Assembly (NCBI RefSeq): GCF_001870485.1
Contig: NZ_MDKE01000009.1
Coordinates: forward strand, 1 to 64,000
Direction: 5' to 3'
Source: Oceanisphaera psychrotolerans
GTDB lineage: Bacteria; Pseudomonadota; Gammaproteobacteria; Enterobacterales; Aeromonadaceae
DNA: 64,000 nucleotides
Shown: piece after piece, positions 1 to 8,027 of the stretch
Numbering within the stretch: the stretch's first letter is position 1
How the letters are laid out: each line of letters opens with the position of its first letter
The notes under the pieces: generated by a model
What the model was told of the DNA's origin: nothing
What the model saw: the letters and a program-made list of their open reading frames with translations, nothing else
Databases searched by the model: none
Made by a program: the position numbers and the translations under genes

Positions 1-54
1 TTTGATCTTCTGAGCGGGATCGTCAAGCGATCTGGCTTAACTGATCGGCATTAG
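1..54 (+). CDS. 3' end of an unidentified ORF cut by the left edge (possible transposase tail)
   Basis: Frame 1 is open from base 1 and ends at a TAG at 52-54; the last residues read LSGIVKRSGLTDRH. The short basic C-terminus resembles the tails of some IS transposases, but that is an impression rather than a firm match. A GGTC-TGAT-GACC mini-hairpin followed by a run of seven T lies just downstream (55-77) and could end the transcript. Only 17 codons are visible, so no function is assigned and the ORF itself could be spurious. Confidence 0.3.
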   Translation, partial: FDLLSGIVKRSGLTDRH

Positions 55-96
55 GTCTGATGACCGGCTTTTTTTGTCTGAACACCAGAGGCGAGA

Positions 97-213
97 TTGT
101 AGGCGCCGCTTTAGCCGGCGCAAGCCTGCAGGCAACGGCATGTCTGTAAGAACTGCATATCGCCTGAAGGGCTTGTGTGGTCTGATCCGCCAGCTGAAGC
201 GGCGGCTACAAAA
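97..213. repeat. Inverted pair of REP-like palindromes (REPIN-like)
   Basis: At 97-122 the plus strand has a TTGTAGGCGCCGCTTTAGCC-type palindrome. At about 187-213 the minus strand carries a close relative, TTGTAGCCGCCGCTTCAGC. Both share the TTGTAG head and a GC-rich palindrome, and they face each other about 65 bp apart, the arrangement of REP doublets mobilised by RAYT (TnpA-REP) proteins. No RAYT gene is in the window. The rest of 55-326 holds no convincing gene. Confidence 0.5.
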
Positions 214-326
214 ACCGTAAGCCAGCCCGTCCCATAGAGTTCTGGACCGCCAGGCCTGCGTATCCCCCTTGGCCGAATAAATTCTACCCTACGCCTGCTC
301 ATTCATTACAGCCGCTCGGAGCCGGC

Positions 327-2441
327 TTATTTCAGCTGCCACACCGTCATCTCGGCCAGGCTGTGCTGAAACTTGCGTCGGGTTTCGCGGATCACGAAGG
401 GAATATCCTGTTGCCCCACCAGCGTGAAGCGATCAATCAGGGCGGCTTTCAGCCCATCCAGGGTGGTAAAGTTCTCGCCATTGACCTTGATCCCCCCCAG
501 CCACCTGGCTTTGGGGGTGTAGTCTTCCAGCCAGGTATAGGGCGAGGTCAGCACCAGATAGCCACCGGCATTCAGCCGCTCGTGTACCTGGATCAAAAAC
601 AGCGCCGGATCGTAGAGCCGGTCGATCAGGTTGCCGCAGAAGATCAAATCGTAACCGGTAAAGCGCGGCTTGAGGTTGCAGGCGTCGCCCTGCACAAAAT
701 CAATCCTGTCGGCCAGCCCAGCATAACCCAGCTCATCGAGGCGGCTTTCCTTGAACTCCACCAGCTCTCCCTCGGTGGGGATGGCGAAGCGGGTCTGGCC
801 ACTTTCCTTGAGCTGAAAGCCGTGCTGGATGAAACGAGCGGAAAAGTCGATGCCGTCCACCTGCTTGAAATAACGGGCCAGTTCGAAGCTGGCTCGCCCC
901 ACCGAGCACCCCAGATCAAGGGCCCGGCCCCGGTTCAGGTCCGGCGTCTGCGCCAGCAGCACCTGCACACAGGCCACCGGGTAGTTGGGCACCCCAAAGT
1001 AATGGTCGCCATAGTGGAACTCCAGATACTGGGCCACCAGCTCATCGGTTTCATAGGTATTTACCACGTCCATGGGAACCTCTTTGCTGTCGGATTCAAT
1101 GTAGCGAAAGCCCGCATGCTGAAAGAAATGGCGGCGAAAGGCATAGCGGGCATAACGGGTGGCCTCGTTGCCGGTCGACATCCAGGAGCCCCCCTTTAAC
1201 AGGTTATGGCGGCCGTCGAAGGTCGGGGTAGAAAAGTCGTCATAGAGCGGATGCACTTCAAAGCCGGGGAAACCGTCTATCGGGGTCTCGGTCCACTGCC
1301 AGACGTTGCCCGTCACATCAAACAGCCCCCGCTGCTCGAAGCGGTTCACCGGACAGGGCGAGGCATAATACTCCAGGTTGATATTACCGGGTGCCGTCTT
1401 CCAGTCCGGCTGATCGACGTCGAGCCGGTTACGCAGCAGGGTCCATTCCGCCTCGGTCGGCAGCCGTATGTGGGTGCCGCTCTGCTCGGCTTTCCAGTTA
1501 CAGAAGGCCTTAGCCTCCAGGTAATTCACCTCTACCGGCCAGTCCTGTGGCAACGGCATTTCCTGCAGCAGATTACGCTGCATATATTCGCCGTTACGGT
1601 GCGTCCAGAAACGCGGCATTGTGGCCCCGGTATAGCTCAGCCAGCGCTGCCCCTCTTCGGTCCAGAATCGGGGCTCGTCATAACCCCCCGCGCTCACAAA
1701 AGCCAGAAATTCACCGTTGGATACCAGGTGTTTCGCCACCTTGAACGAGGGTACCGCAACGGTCTTGTGGCCGTATTCGTTGTCCCAGCCATAGGTAGCC
1801 GCGGTCGCCGGCTTACCCAGCGTCAGGGTATCGCCCGCCACCGGCAGCAAACTGTTTTGCGGCGCCGGGCCCGACTCGCTACAGGCCGCCCACAACGGAT
1901 GTGCATCCAGGTATGACAGCGGCAACATGCGCATGATCACCGACGAGGTTTCCAGGTGAATTCGTTCATGCTCGATGCCCATCAGCACTATCCAGGCCGG
2001 TGAATCCCGGGTAATGGGCAGGGTCAGCGGCATGTCGCTGATCAGCCGGTCGACCACTTCTCGTACTCGAGCACGATAGGCACGGGTCTCGGCCACCGTG
2101 GGCCAGTCATAATGGGTGCTGTCCAGATCATCCCAGGACATTTCGTCGACGCCGATGGCGAACATCGACTCCAGCCGTTCGTTCAGCCGCCGGTCATGGT
2201 ACTTGCCCAGCAGCAGCTTGTTGATGAAAAACACGGCGGTGTGACCGAAATAGAAAATCAGCGGGTGGCGCAGGGGCTCCGGACGCAGATAATAGGCCTG
2301 GTCGCAGTTGATGCAGTCGAACAACTGTTCGTAAAGGGTAAAGGTCTGATGAAAGTAGCGCCGGATTTCTTCCCGTTTCTGCTCGACCGAGGTGCCGGTC
2401 AGCAAGGGGGTTCGGGTCACCACCTCTGCTAATGTTTCCAT
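327..2441 (-). CDS. ovoA: 5-histidylcysteine sulfoxide synthase / methyltransferase OvoA
   Basis: OvoA makes the thiohistidine antioxidant ovothiol. It couples cysteine to C5 of histidine with O2 at a non-haem iron, and its C-terminal domain later N-methylates the product. The 704-residue protein has the expected order: a DinB-like N-terminal domain with the iron motif HX3HXE (H158, H162, E164), an FGE-sulfatase domain ending about residue 450 (LPTEAEW, GLFDVTGNVWQWTE, GGSW), and a SAM-methyltransferase domain with glycine motif ALDLGCSVGRAS near 507-518. The ATG at 2441 is chosen because AGGGA sits about eight bases upstream; an in-frame extension to 2600 exists but lacks such a site and is not family-like. 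It stands alone, divergent from ppnP. Family assignment is firm; the exact end product is inferred. Confidence 0.93.
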   Translation of the reverse strand: METLAEVVTRTPLLTGTSVEQKREEIRRYFHQTFTLYEQLFDCINCDQAYYLRPEPLRHPLIFYFGHTAVFFINKLLLGKYHDRRLNERLESMFAIGVDEMSWDDLDSTHYDWPTVAETRAYRARVREVVDRLISDMPLTLPITRDSPAWIVLMGIEHERIHLETSSVIMRMLPLSYLDAHPLWAACSESGPAPQNSLLPVAGDTLTLGKPATAATYGWDNEYGHKTVAVPSFKVAKHLVSNGEFLAFVSAGGYDEPRFWTEEGQRWLSYTGATMPRFWTHRNGEYMQRNLLQEMPLPQDWPVEVNYLEAKAFCNWKAEQSGTHIRLPTEAEWTLLRNRLDVDQPDWKTAPGNINLEYYASPCPVNRFEQRGLFDVTGNVWQWTETPIDGFPGFEVHPLYDDFSTPTFDGRHNLLKGGSWMSTGNEATRYARYAFRRHFFQHAGFRYIESDSKEVPMDVVNTYETDELVAQYLEFHYGDHYFGVPNYPVACVQVLLAQTPDLNRGRALDLGCSVGRASFELARYFKQVDGIDFSARFIQHGFQLKESGQTRFAIPTEGELVEFKESRLDELGYAGLADRIDFVQGDACNLKPRFTGYDLIFCGNLIDRLYDPALFLIQVHERLNAGGYLVLTSPYTWLEDYTPKARWLGGIKVNGENFTTLDGLKAALIDRFTLVGQQDIPFVIRETRRKFQHSLAEMTVWQLK

Positions 2442-2594
2442 GGCATGTTCCCTGATTGATCGCTGAACTATCGCTGTTGGTATGGCGACGATGCAACCGA
2501 CAGACCCCGCACTGCGGGCATGAAGCCCGCTGATGCCATCATCGCTTGCTGTTAAGCATAAACGGGATCTCGCGGTCATCGGCAAAAAAACCGG

Positions 2595-2622
2595 TTTCAA
2601 GGCTCCGGCCTTGTGCTATAAC
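2595..2622 (+). promoter_or_regulatory. Candidate sigma-70 promoter for ppnP
   Basis: TTTCAA (2595-2600) and TATAAC (2617-2622) are separated by 16 bp and lie 36 bp before the ppnP start. This is a consensus-type match read by eye. Confidence 0.4.
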
Positions 2623-2657
2623 CATGAACCCGTTTTTTCATTGTTACAGGAAGTATC

Positions 2658-2972
2658 ATGACTCAATTCGACAACGTTACCGTCATCAAGAAAGCCAATG
2701 TCTACGACGGTGGCAAAGTCACCAGCCGGGTGGTCAAGTTTGCCGATGGCAGCCGCAAGACGCTGGGCATCATGCTGCCGGGCGAGTATACCTTCGACAC
2801 CGCCGCCGCCGAGCTGATGGAAATTCTCGACGGCGAGCTGGAAGTGCAGCTGCCGGGCAGCGACAGCTGGCAGAGCATCAAGGGCGGCGAATCCTTCAAC
2901 GTGCCCGCCAATGCCATCTTCAAGCTCAAGATCCACAGCCTGGTGGATTACTGCTGCTCTTACTTCGAGTAA
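2658..2972 (+). CDS. ppnP: Pyrimidine/purine nucleoside phosphorylase PpnP
   Basis: A 104-residue single-domain cupin protein of the PpnP (YaiE, DUF1255) family, which phosphorolyses several nucleosides to the free base and ribose-1-phosphate in the cytosol. Recognisable family stretches include the N-terminal [19 protein letters not shown], the central [10 protein letters not shown] and the C-terminal VDYCCSYFE. The length is close to the usual ~94-105 residues. The ATG at 2658 is preceded by AGGAAG at about 2649. It is a monocistronic gene followed by a perfect hairpin. Confidence 0.93.
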   Translation: MTQFDNVTVIKKANVYDGGKVTSRVVKFADGSRKTLGIMLPGEYTFDTAAAELMEILDGELEVQLPGSDSWQSIKGGESFNVPANAIFKLKIHSLVDYCCSYFE

Positions 2973-2981
2973 GGCACTGAC

Positions 2982-3013
2982 CAGACACTCTGCCCGCCTG
3001 GGCAGAGTGTCTG
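2982..3013. terminator. Hairpin between ppnP and the signalling operon
   Basis: A perfect 14-bp stem, CAGACACTCTGCCC (2982-2995) with its complement at 3000-3013 and a 4-base loop. There is no strong T run on either side. It lies between convergent genes and probably ends both transcripts. Confidence 0.65.
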
Positions 3014-3026
3014 AAGCCCCCCGTCA

Positions 3027-5123
3027 TCACTTGAAATAACGGTTCTCCACCTCTGTCGCCGTAATCGGCTTGCTGTACAGATACCCCTGCAATTCCTGAC
3101 ATCCCATCCCTTCAAGCACCTGTTGCTGACTCAAGGTTTCAACCCCTTCCGCAACGGTGGACAACCCCAGGTTCTCGGCCAGCTGCACTATGGTTCGCGC
3201 AATGGCGGCGTCCTTGTCATTCCGGTCGATGTAGTCGACGAATGACTTGTCGATTTTCAGGGTATCGATTGGGAAGTTTCTGAGATAGTTCAGCGAAGAA
3301 TATCCGGTACCGAAATCATCGATCGCCAGTTTCACACCCAGACGTTTCAGACCAAAGAGCACATAGTTGGTTTCCGCCATATTGGTGATAATCGCAGACT
3401 CGGTGATCTCCAGTTCCAGCAGGTGCGGCGACAGTCCTGACTCAAGCAGCGCATGCTCAATCTGCCCGGCCAGACGGGTGTCATTGAACTGCAATGCCGA
3501 CAGGTTGACGGCCATGCGCACCTCTCTCTGATACTCGTTCTGCCAGGCCCTGGCCTGGTGGCAGGCTTCCAGCAACACCCAGGCACCGATGCGAAGGATC
3601 AGACCGGTACTTTCGGCGATATCCATGAAGGTATAGGGAGTCAGTAACCCCCGGGTCGGATGATTCCAGCGCAACAACGCCTCGAATCCGTTGGCCGACT
3701 TGGAATGAGCATCCACCTGCGCCTGGTAGTAGAGCTCGAATTCACCATTCTCCAGCGCCGCATGCATATCGTTCTGCAGCTCCAGCTGCTCCCGCTGACA
3801 CTGGTTCATACTGGTGGAGAAAAACCGGAACGTGTTCCGCCCTGCCTGCTTGGCGTGATTCATGGCCATATCGGCGTGTTGCAGCAGGGTTTGCGAATTG
3901 ACGCCATCACCGGGGTAACAGGCAACCCCAATGCTCACGGTGACATAGGCTCGATGGCCCTTCAGCTCGAACGGCTCGGCGAAGGCATCGAGCATCCGTT
4001 GAACAATACCGGCGACCATTTCCGGTGACTTCGCGTCTGGCAGCAATACCGTGAACTCATCCCCTGCCAACCGCGCGATGTTCGAGAGATCCTCCTTGCC
4101 TGCGGCCACCACATCGAATGCCCGCACACTTTGCCTGATGCGTTCTGCGGCCGCACACAACAATTCGTCCCCCACATGATGCCCGTAGCTGTCGTTAATC
4201 TGTTTGAAGCGATCCAGGTCTATAAACAGCAGACTCAGACTTTCTCCTTGCCGGTCGGCATGGGCAAGAGCGGCCTCGAGTTGTTCGATAAACAACCGGC
4301 GGTTCGGCAGTGCGGTGAGCGAGTCGTAATGAGCATAATAGGCGGCTTCCTGTTCCGAACGCTTGTGACGGGTGATATCGTGCAGGGTACCGGTCATCCG
4401 CCTGTCGCCAAAGCTGTCGATCACTTCCGCCCGGTCGTGAACGTTGACCACTCGCCCGTCGAGACCGAGCAGGCGGTATTCAAGATCATACCGTTGCCCT
4501 CCCCGCACCAGGTTGCGCACCGCCAACATTAACCTCGATCTGTCTTCCGGATGGACCAGGTGCAGCACTCGCGCATAGTTGATACGCTTCGATCCGGTCG
4601 GCAGCCCCAGCATCCGGTACAGCTCGGCCGAGCACTCGATACCGGGCGAGTGAAAATCCCACTCCCAATATCCCAGGTGGGCGATGGACTGCGCTTTTTC
4701 CAGCTTGCTCTGGTTACGACCCAGCGCCTTGAGCGTTTCGTTCGCGTTCAGGATATAGTGCACCCGGTGGGTAAACAGCGGCCATTTGAGTGGCTTGGTC
4801 ATGAAGTCGGTGGCTCCCACCTCGAGTGCCCGTTCAATATCCCGGGGCTGCTCCATGGCGGTAACCATCACGATGGCACACTGGCTCGATGCCGGATGCC
4901 GTCGTATCCGCTCACAACACTCGAAACCGTCCATGACCGGCATGGTCACATCAAGCAGTACCAGATCGGGAAGATGAGTTTCAAACTGCTGCAATGCCTG
5001 CTCACCGTTTTCCGCCTCAATCAGGGTGAAATCCGACCCCCTGAGCGCCCGCTTCATCAATAGCCGGATCGCCGGGTCATCGTCCACCAGCAATACGGTT
5101 CTCGCTTCCCTGCTCTCACTCAT
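3027..5123 (-). CDS. Response regulator with PAS, GGDEF and EAL domains
   Basis: A 698-residue cytosolic protein. The N-terminal receiver domain has the DDD acidic cluster (14-16) and phospho-acceptor D58 in LLDVTMP. A PAS/PAC region follows (about 130-250), then a diguanylate cyclase domain whose signature reads AGDEF instead of GGDEF, and a phosphodiesterase domain with EALLRW and DDFGTGYSSL motifs. Both enzyme halves look competent, so it could make or hydrolyse c-di-GMP depending on phosphorylation. The start at 5123 is the ATG of an ATGAGTGA overlap with the upstream kinase stop and leads directly into the receiver. The 8-bp overlap implies translational coupling, and the kinase is the obvious phosphodonor through its HPt domain. 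Confidence 0.9.
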   Translation of the reverse strand: MSESREARTVLLVDDDPAIRLLMKRALRGSDFTLIEAENGEQALQQFETHLPDLVLLDVTMPVMDGFECCERIRRHPASSQCAIVMVTAMEQPRDIERALEVGATDFMTKPLKWPLFTHRVHYILNANETLKALGRNQSKLEKAQSIAHLGYWEWDFHSPGIECSAELYRMLGLPTGSKRINYARVLHLVHPEDRSRLMLAVRNLVRGGQRYDLEYRLLGLDGRVVNVHDRAEVIDSFGDRRMTGTLHDITRHKRSEQEAAYYAHYDSLTALPNRRLFIEQLEAALAHADRQGESLSLLFIDLDRFKQINDSYGHHVGDELLCAAAERIRQSVRAFDVVAAGKEDLSNIARLAGDEFTVLLPDAKSPEMVAGIVQRMLDAFAEPFELKGHRAYVTVSIGVACYPGDGVNSQTLLQHADMAMNHAKQAGRNTFRFFSTSMNQCQREQLELQNDMHAALENGEFELYYQAQVDAHSKSANGFEALLRWNHPTRGLLTPYTFMDIAESTGLILRIGAWVLLEACHQARAWQNEYQREVRMAVNLSALQFNDTRLAGQIEHALLESGLSPHLLELEITESAIITNMAETNYVLFGLKRLGVKLAIDDFGTGYSSLNYLRNFPIDTLKIDKSFVDYIDRNDKDAAIARTIVQLAENLGLSTVAEGVETLSQQQVLEGMGCQELQGYLYSKPITATEVENRYFK

Positions 5124-7491
5124 TGACGAAGCCTCCCAGCCTCTGTTGCAGTAACTGCCAGGTCTGTGCATAACAGCCACGCAAGGCAGCAACCAGATCG
5201 CCCGCCGGCGCCGTGGTGCCTCGCCGGCCCACCGCCTCGACCTGTTTCGCCAGCGCGAACAATTGTGCTGCCCCCAGATTTCCCGCACTGGACTTCAAGG
5301 AATGCGAACTCTCGAACAGCGCCTTTGCATCCTCGTCGCGCATTGCCTGCTCCATCTGTGCGATCAGCATCGGCACCCGAGCATCAAACAGCGCTATCAT
5401 CTCCCGGACCAGATCCTCACCTTCTTCATCCATCTGGGCCAGGTCGTCCAGCACCCCAAAATCCACCACCGCAGGAGGTGAGGCTTCCCCCGATAACGGC
5501 TCCGGTTTCACCGCCGCCGGCACCACTGTACCCGATGCCGGCTCTTCCGCTTCGCGACCAAGCCACTTCTCCAGCACCAGTTGCAGGTTCGCACGGGTGA
5601 ACGGTTTGACCAGCAGATCACAGGCACCGGCCGAACGGAACTTCTTGCTCACCTGCGGCTGAATATCGGCCGTCAGGGCGATGATGGGCACCCCGTCATT
5701 GGGGGCCTGGGGGCCCAGCCGCCGAATATGTCGGGTCACTTCCACGCCATCCATTCCCGGCATGTGATAATCCATGAAGATCAGATCGTAACTCTGCTCG
5801 CTGGCCCTCTGCAGCGCATCGGCACCATGAGCCGCAATATCGCATCGGTGCCCCAGTGAGGCCAGCAGCCGGCGGGCGACATGCTGGTTGATCGGATTGT
5901 CCTCCACCACCAGAATAGAACAACCTGGCATCACCCGAGTCCCACATTTAAGCTCCGGCCCCTGATCACGTGCTTCGGCACGGCCGCCAGCGGCGACCCG
6001 GGTCAGCGGCACCGTAAACCAGAAACGGCTGCCCTGGCCGATCTCGCTCTCGATGCCATAACGGCCGTTCATCAGTTCGACCAGCTTCCGGCAAATCGAC
6101 AGCCCCAGCCCGCTGCCGCCATGCAGGCGGGTTATCGAGTTGTCGGCCTGGGTAAAGGGCGAAAAGATATGGTCTTGCTTGTCCGCCGCAATACCGCCGC
6201 CGGTATCGCTGACCGACAGGGTCACCCAGGTATCCGAGTCCTGTTGGCGAATATCGGCACGGACGGTCACGCTTCCGGTATCGGTGAACTTGATGGCGTT
6301 ATCGATGAGATTGTTCAGGATCTGCCGCAACCGAAGCGTATCGCCCACGACGACGACCGGCTCACCGAGCTCTACCCGCAGCTCCAGCTGCTTGTGCGCC
6401 GCCTTGGCTCTATGGTTTTCCGCCACCGCCCCGATAAACTCACCCAGATCGAACGCACGCATCTCGAGCTCGACCTTGTCGGCATCCAGCTTCGAAAAAT
6501 CCAGAATCTCGTTCAGCAGGATCAGCAGCGACTGGGCCGCGTCGTTCAGCATCAGCACCGTCTGGTTGGTTTCTCGGTCGAAGTTCCCGATCTTCAGCAG
6601 CTCGGCAAACCCGATGATGCCGTTCAGTGGTGTGCGCACTTCGTGGCTCATCACCGCCACAAACTCGGATTTGGCGCGACTGGCCTCCTGGGCGGCACCG
6701 AGCGCGGACTCCAGCTCGCGGGTACGCTCCTGTACGCGCTGTTCGAGCTCCCGGTTGATGCTCTCCAGCTGCTTGCCCCGCCCCTCAACCTCGGCGATCA
6801 TGTGGTTGAAGCTCTTGGCCAGCTCGTTGAACTCCTGCGTCGTGGTCAGGGGGGCCCGCCGGGTATAATCATTGTCACCGGTAATACGCTGAATCGTCGC
6901 TATAAACCGCGCCATCGGCACGTTGAACATGCGCTGGATCCAGACCACCATGACCAGGCCGAGACCAAAGGCGGCCAGGGCCGTCATCATCACCCGTTGA
7001 TAAAACTGGTCGATATTCCGGTTCAGCGTCGCCAGATTGTCATGCAGATACACCAATCCCACCACCTCGCCTTCACTCAGCATCGGGATATAGACCCGCA
7101 ATCCTCCCGGCCCCCGTCGGATCAGGGTATCGCCCTGTTCCAGAACCGAGCCGATCATCCGCTCGGACGGTCGCCCATAGGAGGAGGATCGGACAACGTC
7201 GCTGAATACGGTGCCCCGCCCATCAAAAATCATGGCAGCGACCAGATCCGGCTTGACCTTCAAACCATTCAGCGTTTGCTGCGCCGAGATGGCATCCGAG
7301 AACAGCAGCGCCGCCAAGGTATTATCGGAAACGACGTCGGCCAGCGACAGCAGTTCCTGACGAGCCTGCTGCTCCGCCATGTCACGCTGATTGGTCACCG
7401 CCGTCCAGGAAAGGGGGAGAATCACCAACACCACCAGCGCCAGCATGGCCAGCACCAGTTTGGTGCGCAGCGCCACCTGTCTCTGCTTCAT
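5116..7491 (-). CDS. Hybrid sensor histidine kinase (CHASE8-like sensor, HAMP, HisKA, HATPase, REC, HPt)
   Basis: A 791-residue inner-membrane kinase of BarA-like layout. TM1 spans about 11-31 and TM2 about 167-185, enclosing a ~135-residue periplasmic domain that resembles the CHASE8 sensor of YfiN. Then come HAMP, a coiled linker, HisKA with H283 (SHEVRTPLNG), HATPase N box NNLIDNAIKF and GLGLSI, a receiver with D574 (FMDYHMPGMDG) and a C-terminal HPt domain with H730 (SSHSLKSSAGNLG). A full His-Asp-His relay is therefore present within one chain. It overlaps the YfiR-like gene by ATGA at its 5' end and the response regulator by 8 bp at its 3' end. The CHASE8 call is from overall resemblance and is less certain than the kinase parts. 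Confidence 0.88.
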   Translation of the reverse strand: MKQRQVALRTKLVLAMLALVVLVILPLSWTAVTNQRDMAEQQARQELLSLADVVSDNTLAALLFSDAISAQQTLNGLKVKPDLVAAMIFDGRGTVFSDVVRSSSYGRPSERMIGSVLEQGDTLIRRGPGGLRVYIPMLSEGEVVGLVYLHDNLATLNRNIDQFYQRVMMTALAAFGLGLVMVVWIQRMFNVPMARFIATIQRITGDNDYTRRAPLTTTQEFNELAKSFNHMIAEVEGRGKQLESINRELEQRVQERTRELESALGAAQEASRAKSEFVAVMSHEVRTPLNGIIGFAELLKIGNFDRETNQTVLMLNDAAQSLLILLNEILDFSKLDADKVELEMRAFDLGEFIGAVAENHRAKAAHKQLELRVELGEPVVVVGDTLRLRQILNNLIDNAIKFTDTGSVTVRADIRQQDSDTWVTLSVSDTGGGIAADKQDHIFSPFTQADNSITRLHGGSGLGLSICRKLVELMNGRYGIESEIGQGSRFWFTVPLTRVAAGGRAEARDQGPELKCGTRVMPGCSILVVEDNPINQHVARRLLASLGHRCDIAAHGADALQRASEQSYDLIFMDYHMPGMDGVEVTRHIRRLGPQAPNDGVPIIALTADIQPQVSKKFRSAGACDLLVKPFTRANLQLVLEKWLGREAEEPASGTVVPAAVKPEPLSGEASPPAVVDFGVLDDLAQMDEEGEDLVREMIALFDARVPMLIAQMEQAMRDEDAKALFESSHSLKSSAGNLGAAQLFALAKQVEAVGRRGTTAPAGDLVAALRGCYAQTWQLLQQRLGGFVNE

Positions 7492-8009
7492 TTTCTGACC
7501 TCCAGTGCCAGCTTCAGGATCTGGGCACTGACATCCAGCCCTGCATTTTTCACCTCACGCTGGTTGATTTTGAACCGCAGTTTATCGCCGCTTTCTATCA
7601 ACTCAATCATGCCTCCCTGACTGACATACCCCGGAATATCGGAAATCGTCAGCACCGGCTGGCGCTCCAGCTGGTAATGCAAACGGGTCATCAGGCTTCG
7701 TTCCTTCGTGCCCAGATACACCAAATCACAGCCCGAAACCCGCGACACCGAGTCGGTTCGCCGCACCACGACCGAACGCTCCCCCACCCGTTTGCCCTGC
7801 ACCTGGGCAAAAAAACGATCATTACCGTCGCCGAAATAACACATGGTGAGATCAGCCCGGGCCGGAACGTCGGGCCAGTGCACATACTTGGCAAAGTTGT
7901 AGGTCAGCGCCACTTTCAGCACGGCGATATCATACGACTCACCGAGCAGCGGCGTGGACAGTAGCAATGCCGGCAGCAGCAACAGTTTTCGCCAATCCGG
8001 ATAGCTCAT
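7488..8009 (-). CDS. YfiR-family (DUF4154) periplasmic protein
   Basis: A 173-residue exported protein with a signal peptide (basic start, hydrophobic 9-19, likely cleavage near residue 23). The mature part shows YfiR/DUF4154 hallmarks: KVALTYNFAKYVHWP, the two cysteines in CYFGDG and SGCDLVYLG, and the C-terminal FKINQREVKNAGLDVSAQIL. In the Pseudomonas YfiBNR system YfiR binds the periplasmic domain of the cyclase YfiN and represses it. Here the neighbour overlapping by 4 bp is a histidine kinase with a similar sensor, so this protein is inferred to gate that kinase. The start at 8009 is the first ATG and gives a complete signal peptide. Confidence 0.88.
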   Translation of the reverse strand: MSYPDWRKLLLLPALLLSTPLLGESYDIAVLKVALTYNFAKYVHWPDVPARADLTMCYFGDGNDRFFAQVQGKRVGERSVVVRRTDSVSRVSGCDLVYLGTKERSLMTRLHYQLERQPVLTISDIPGYVSQGGMIELIESGDKLRFKINQREVKNAGLDVSAQILKLALEVRK

Positions 8010-8027
8010 AGACGCCTCGTGTGAAGA

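Noticed and set aside
5881-7620. A 579-codon plus-strand ORF across the hybrid kinase gene
   Set aside because: Shadow frame; the minus strand carries a complete kinase with all catalytic motifs.
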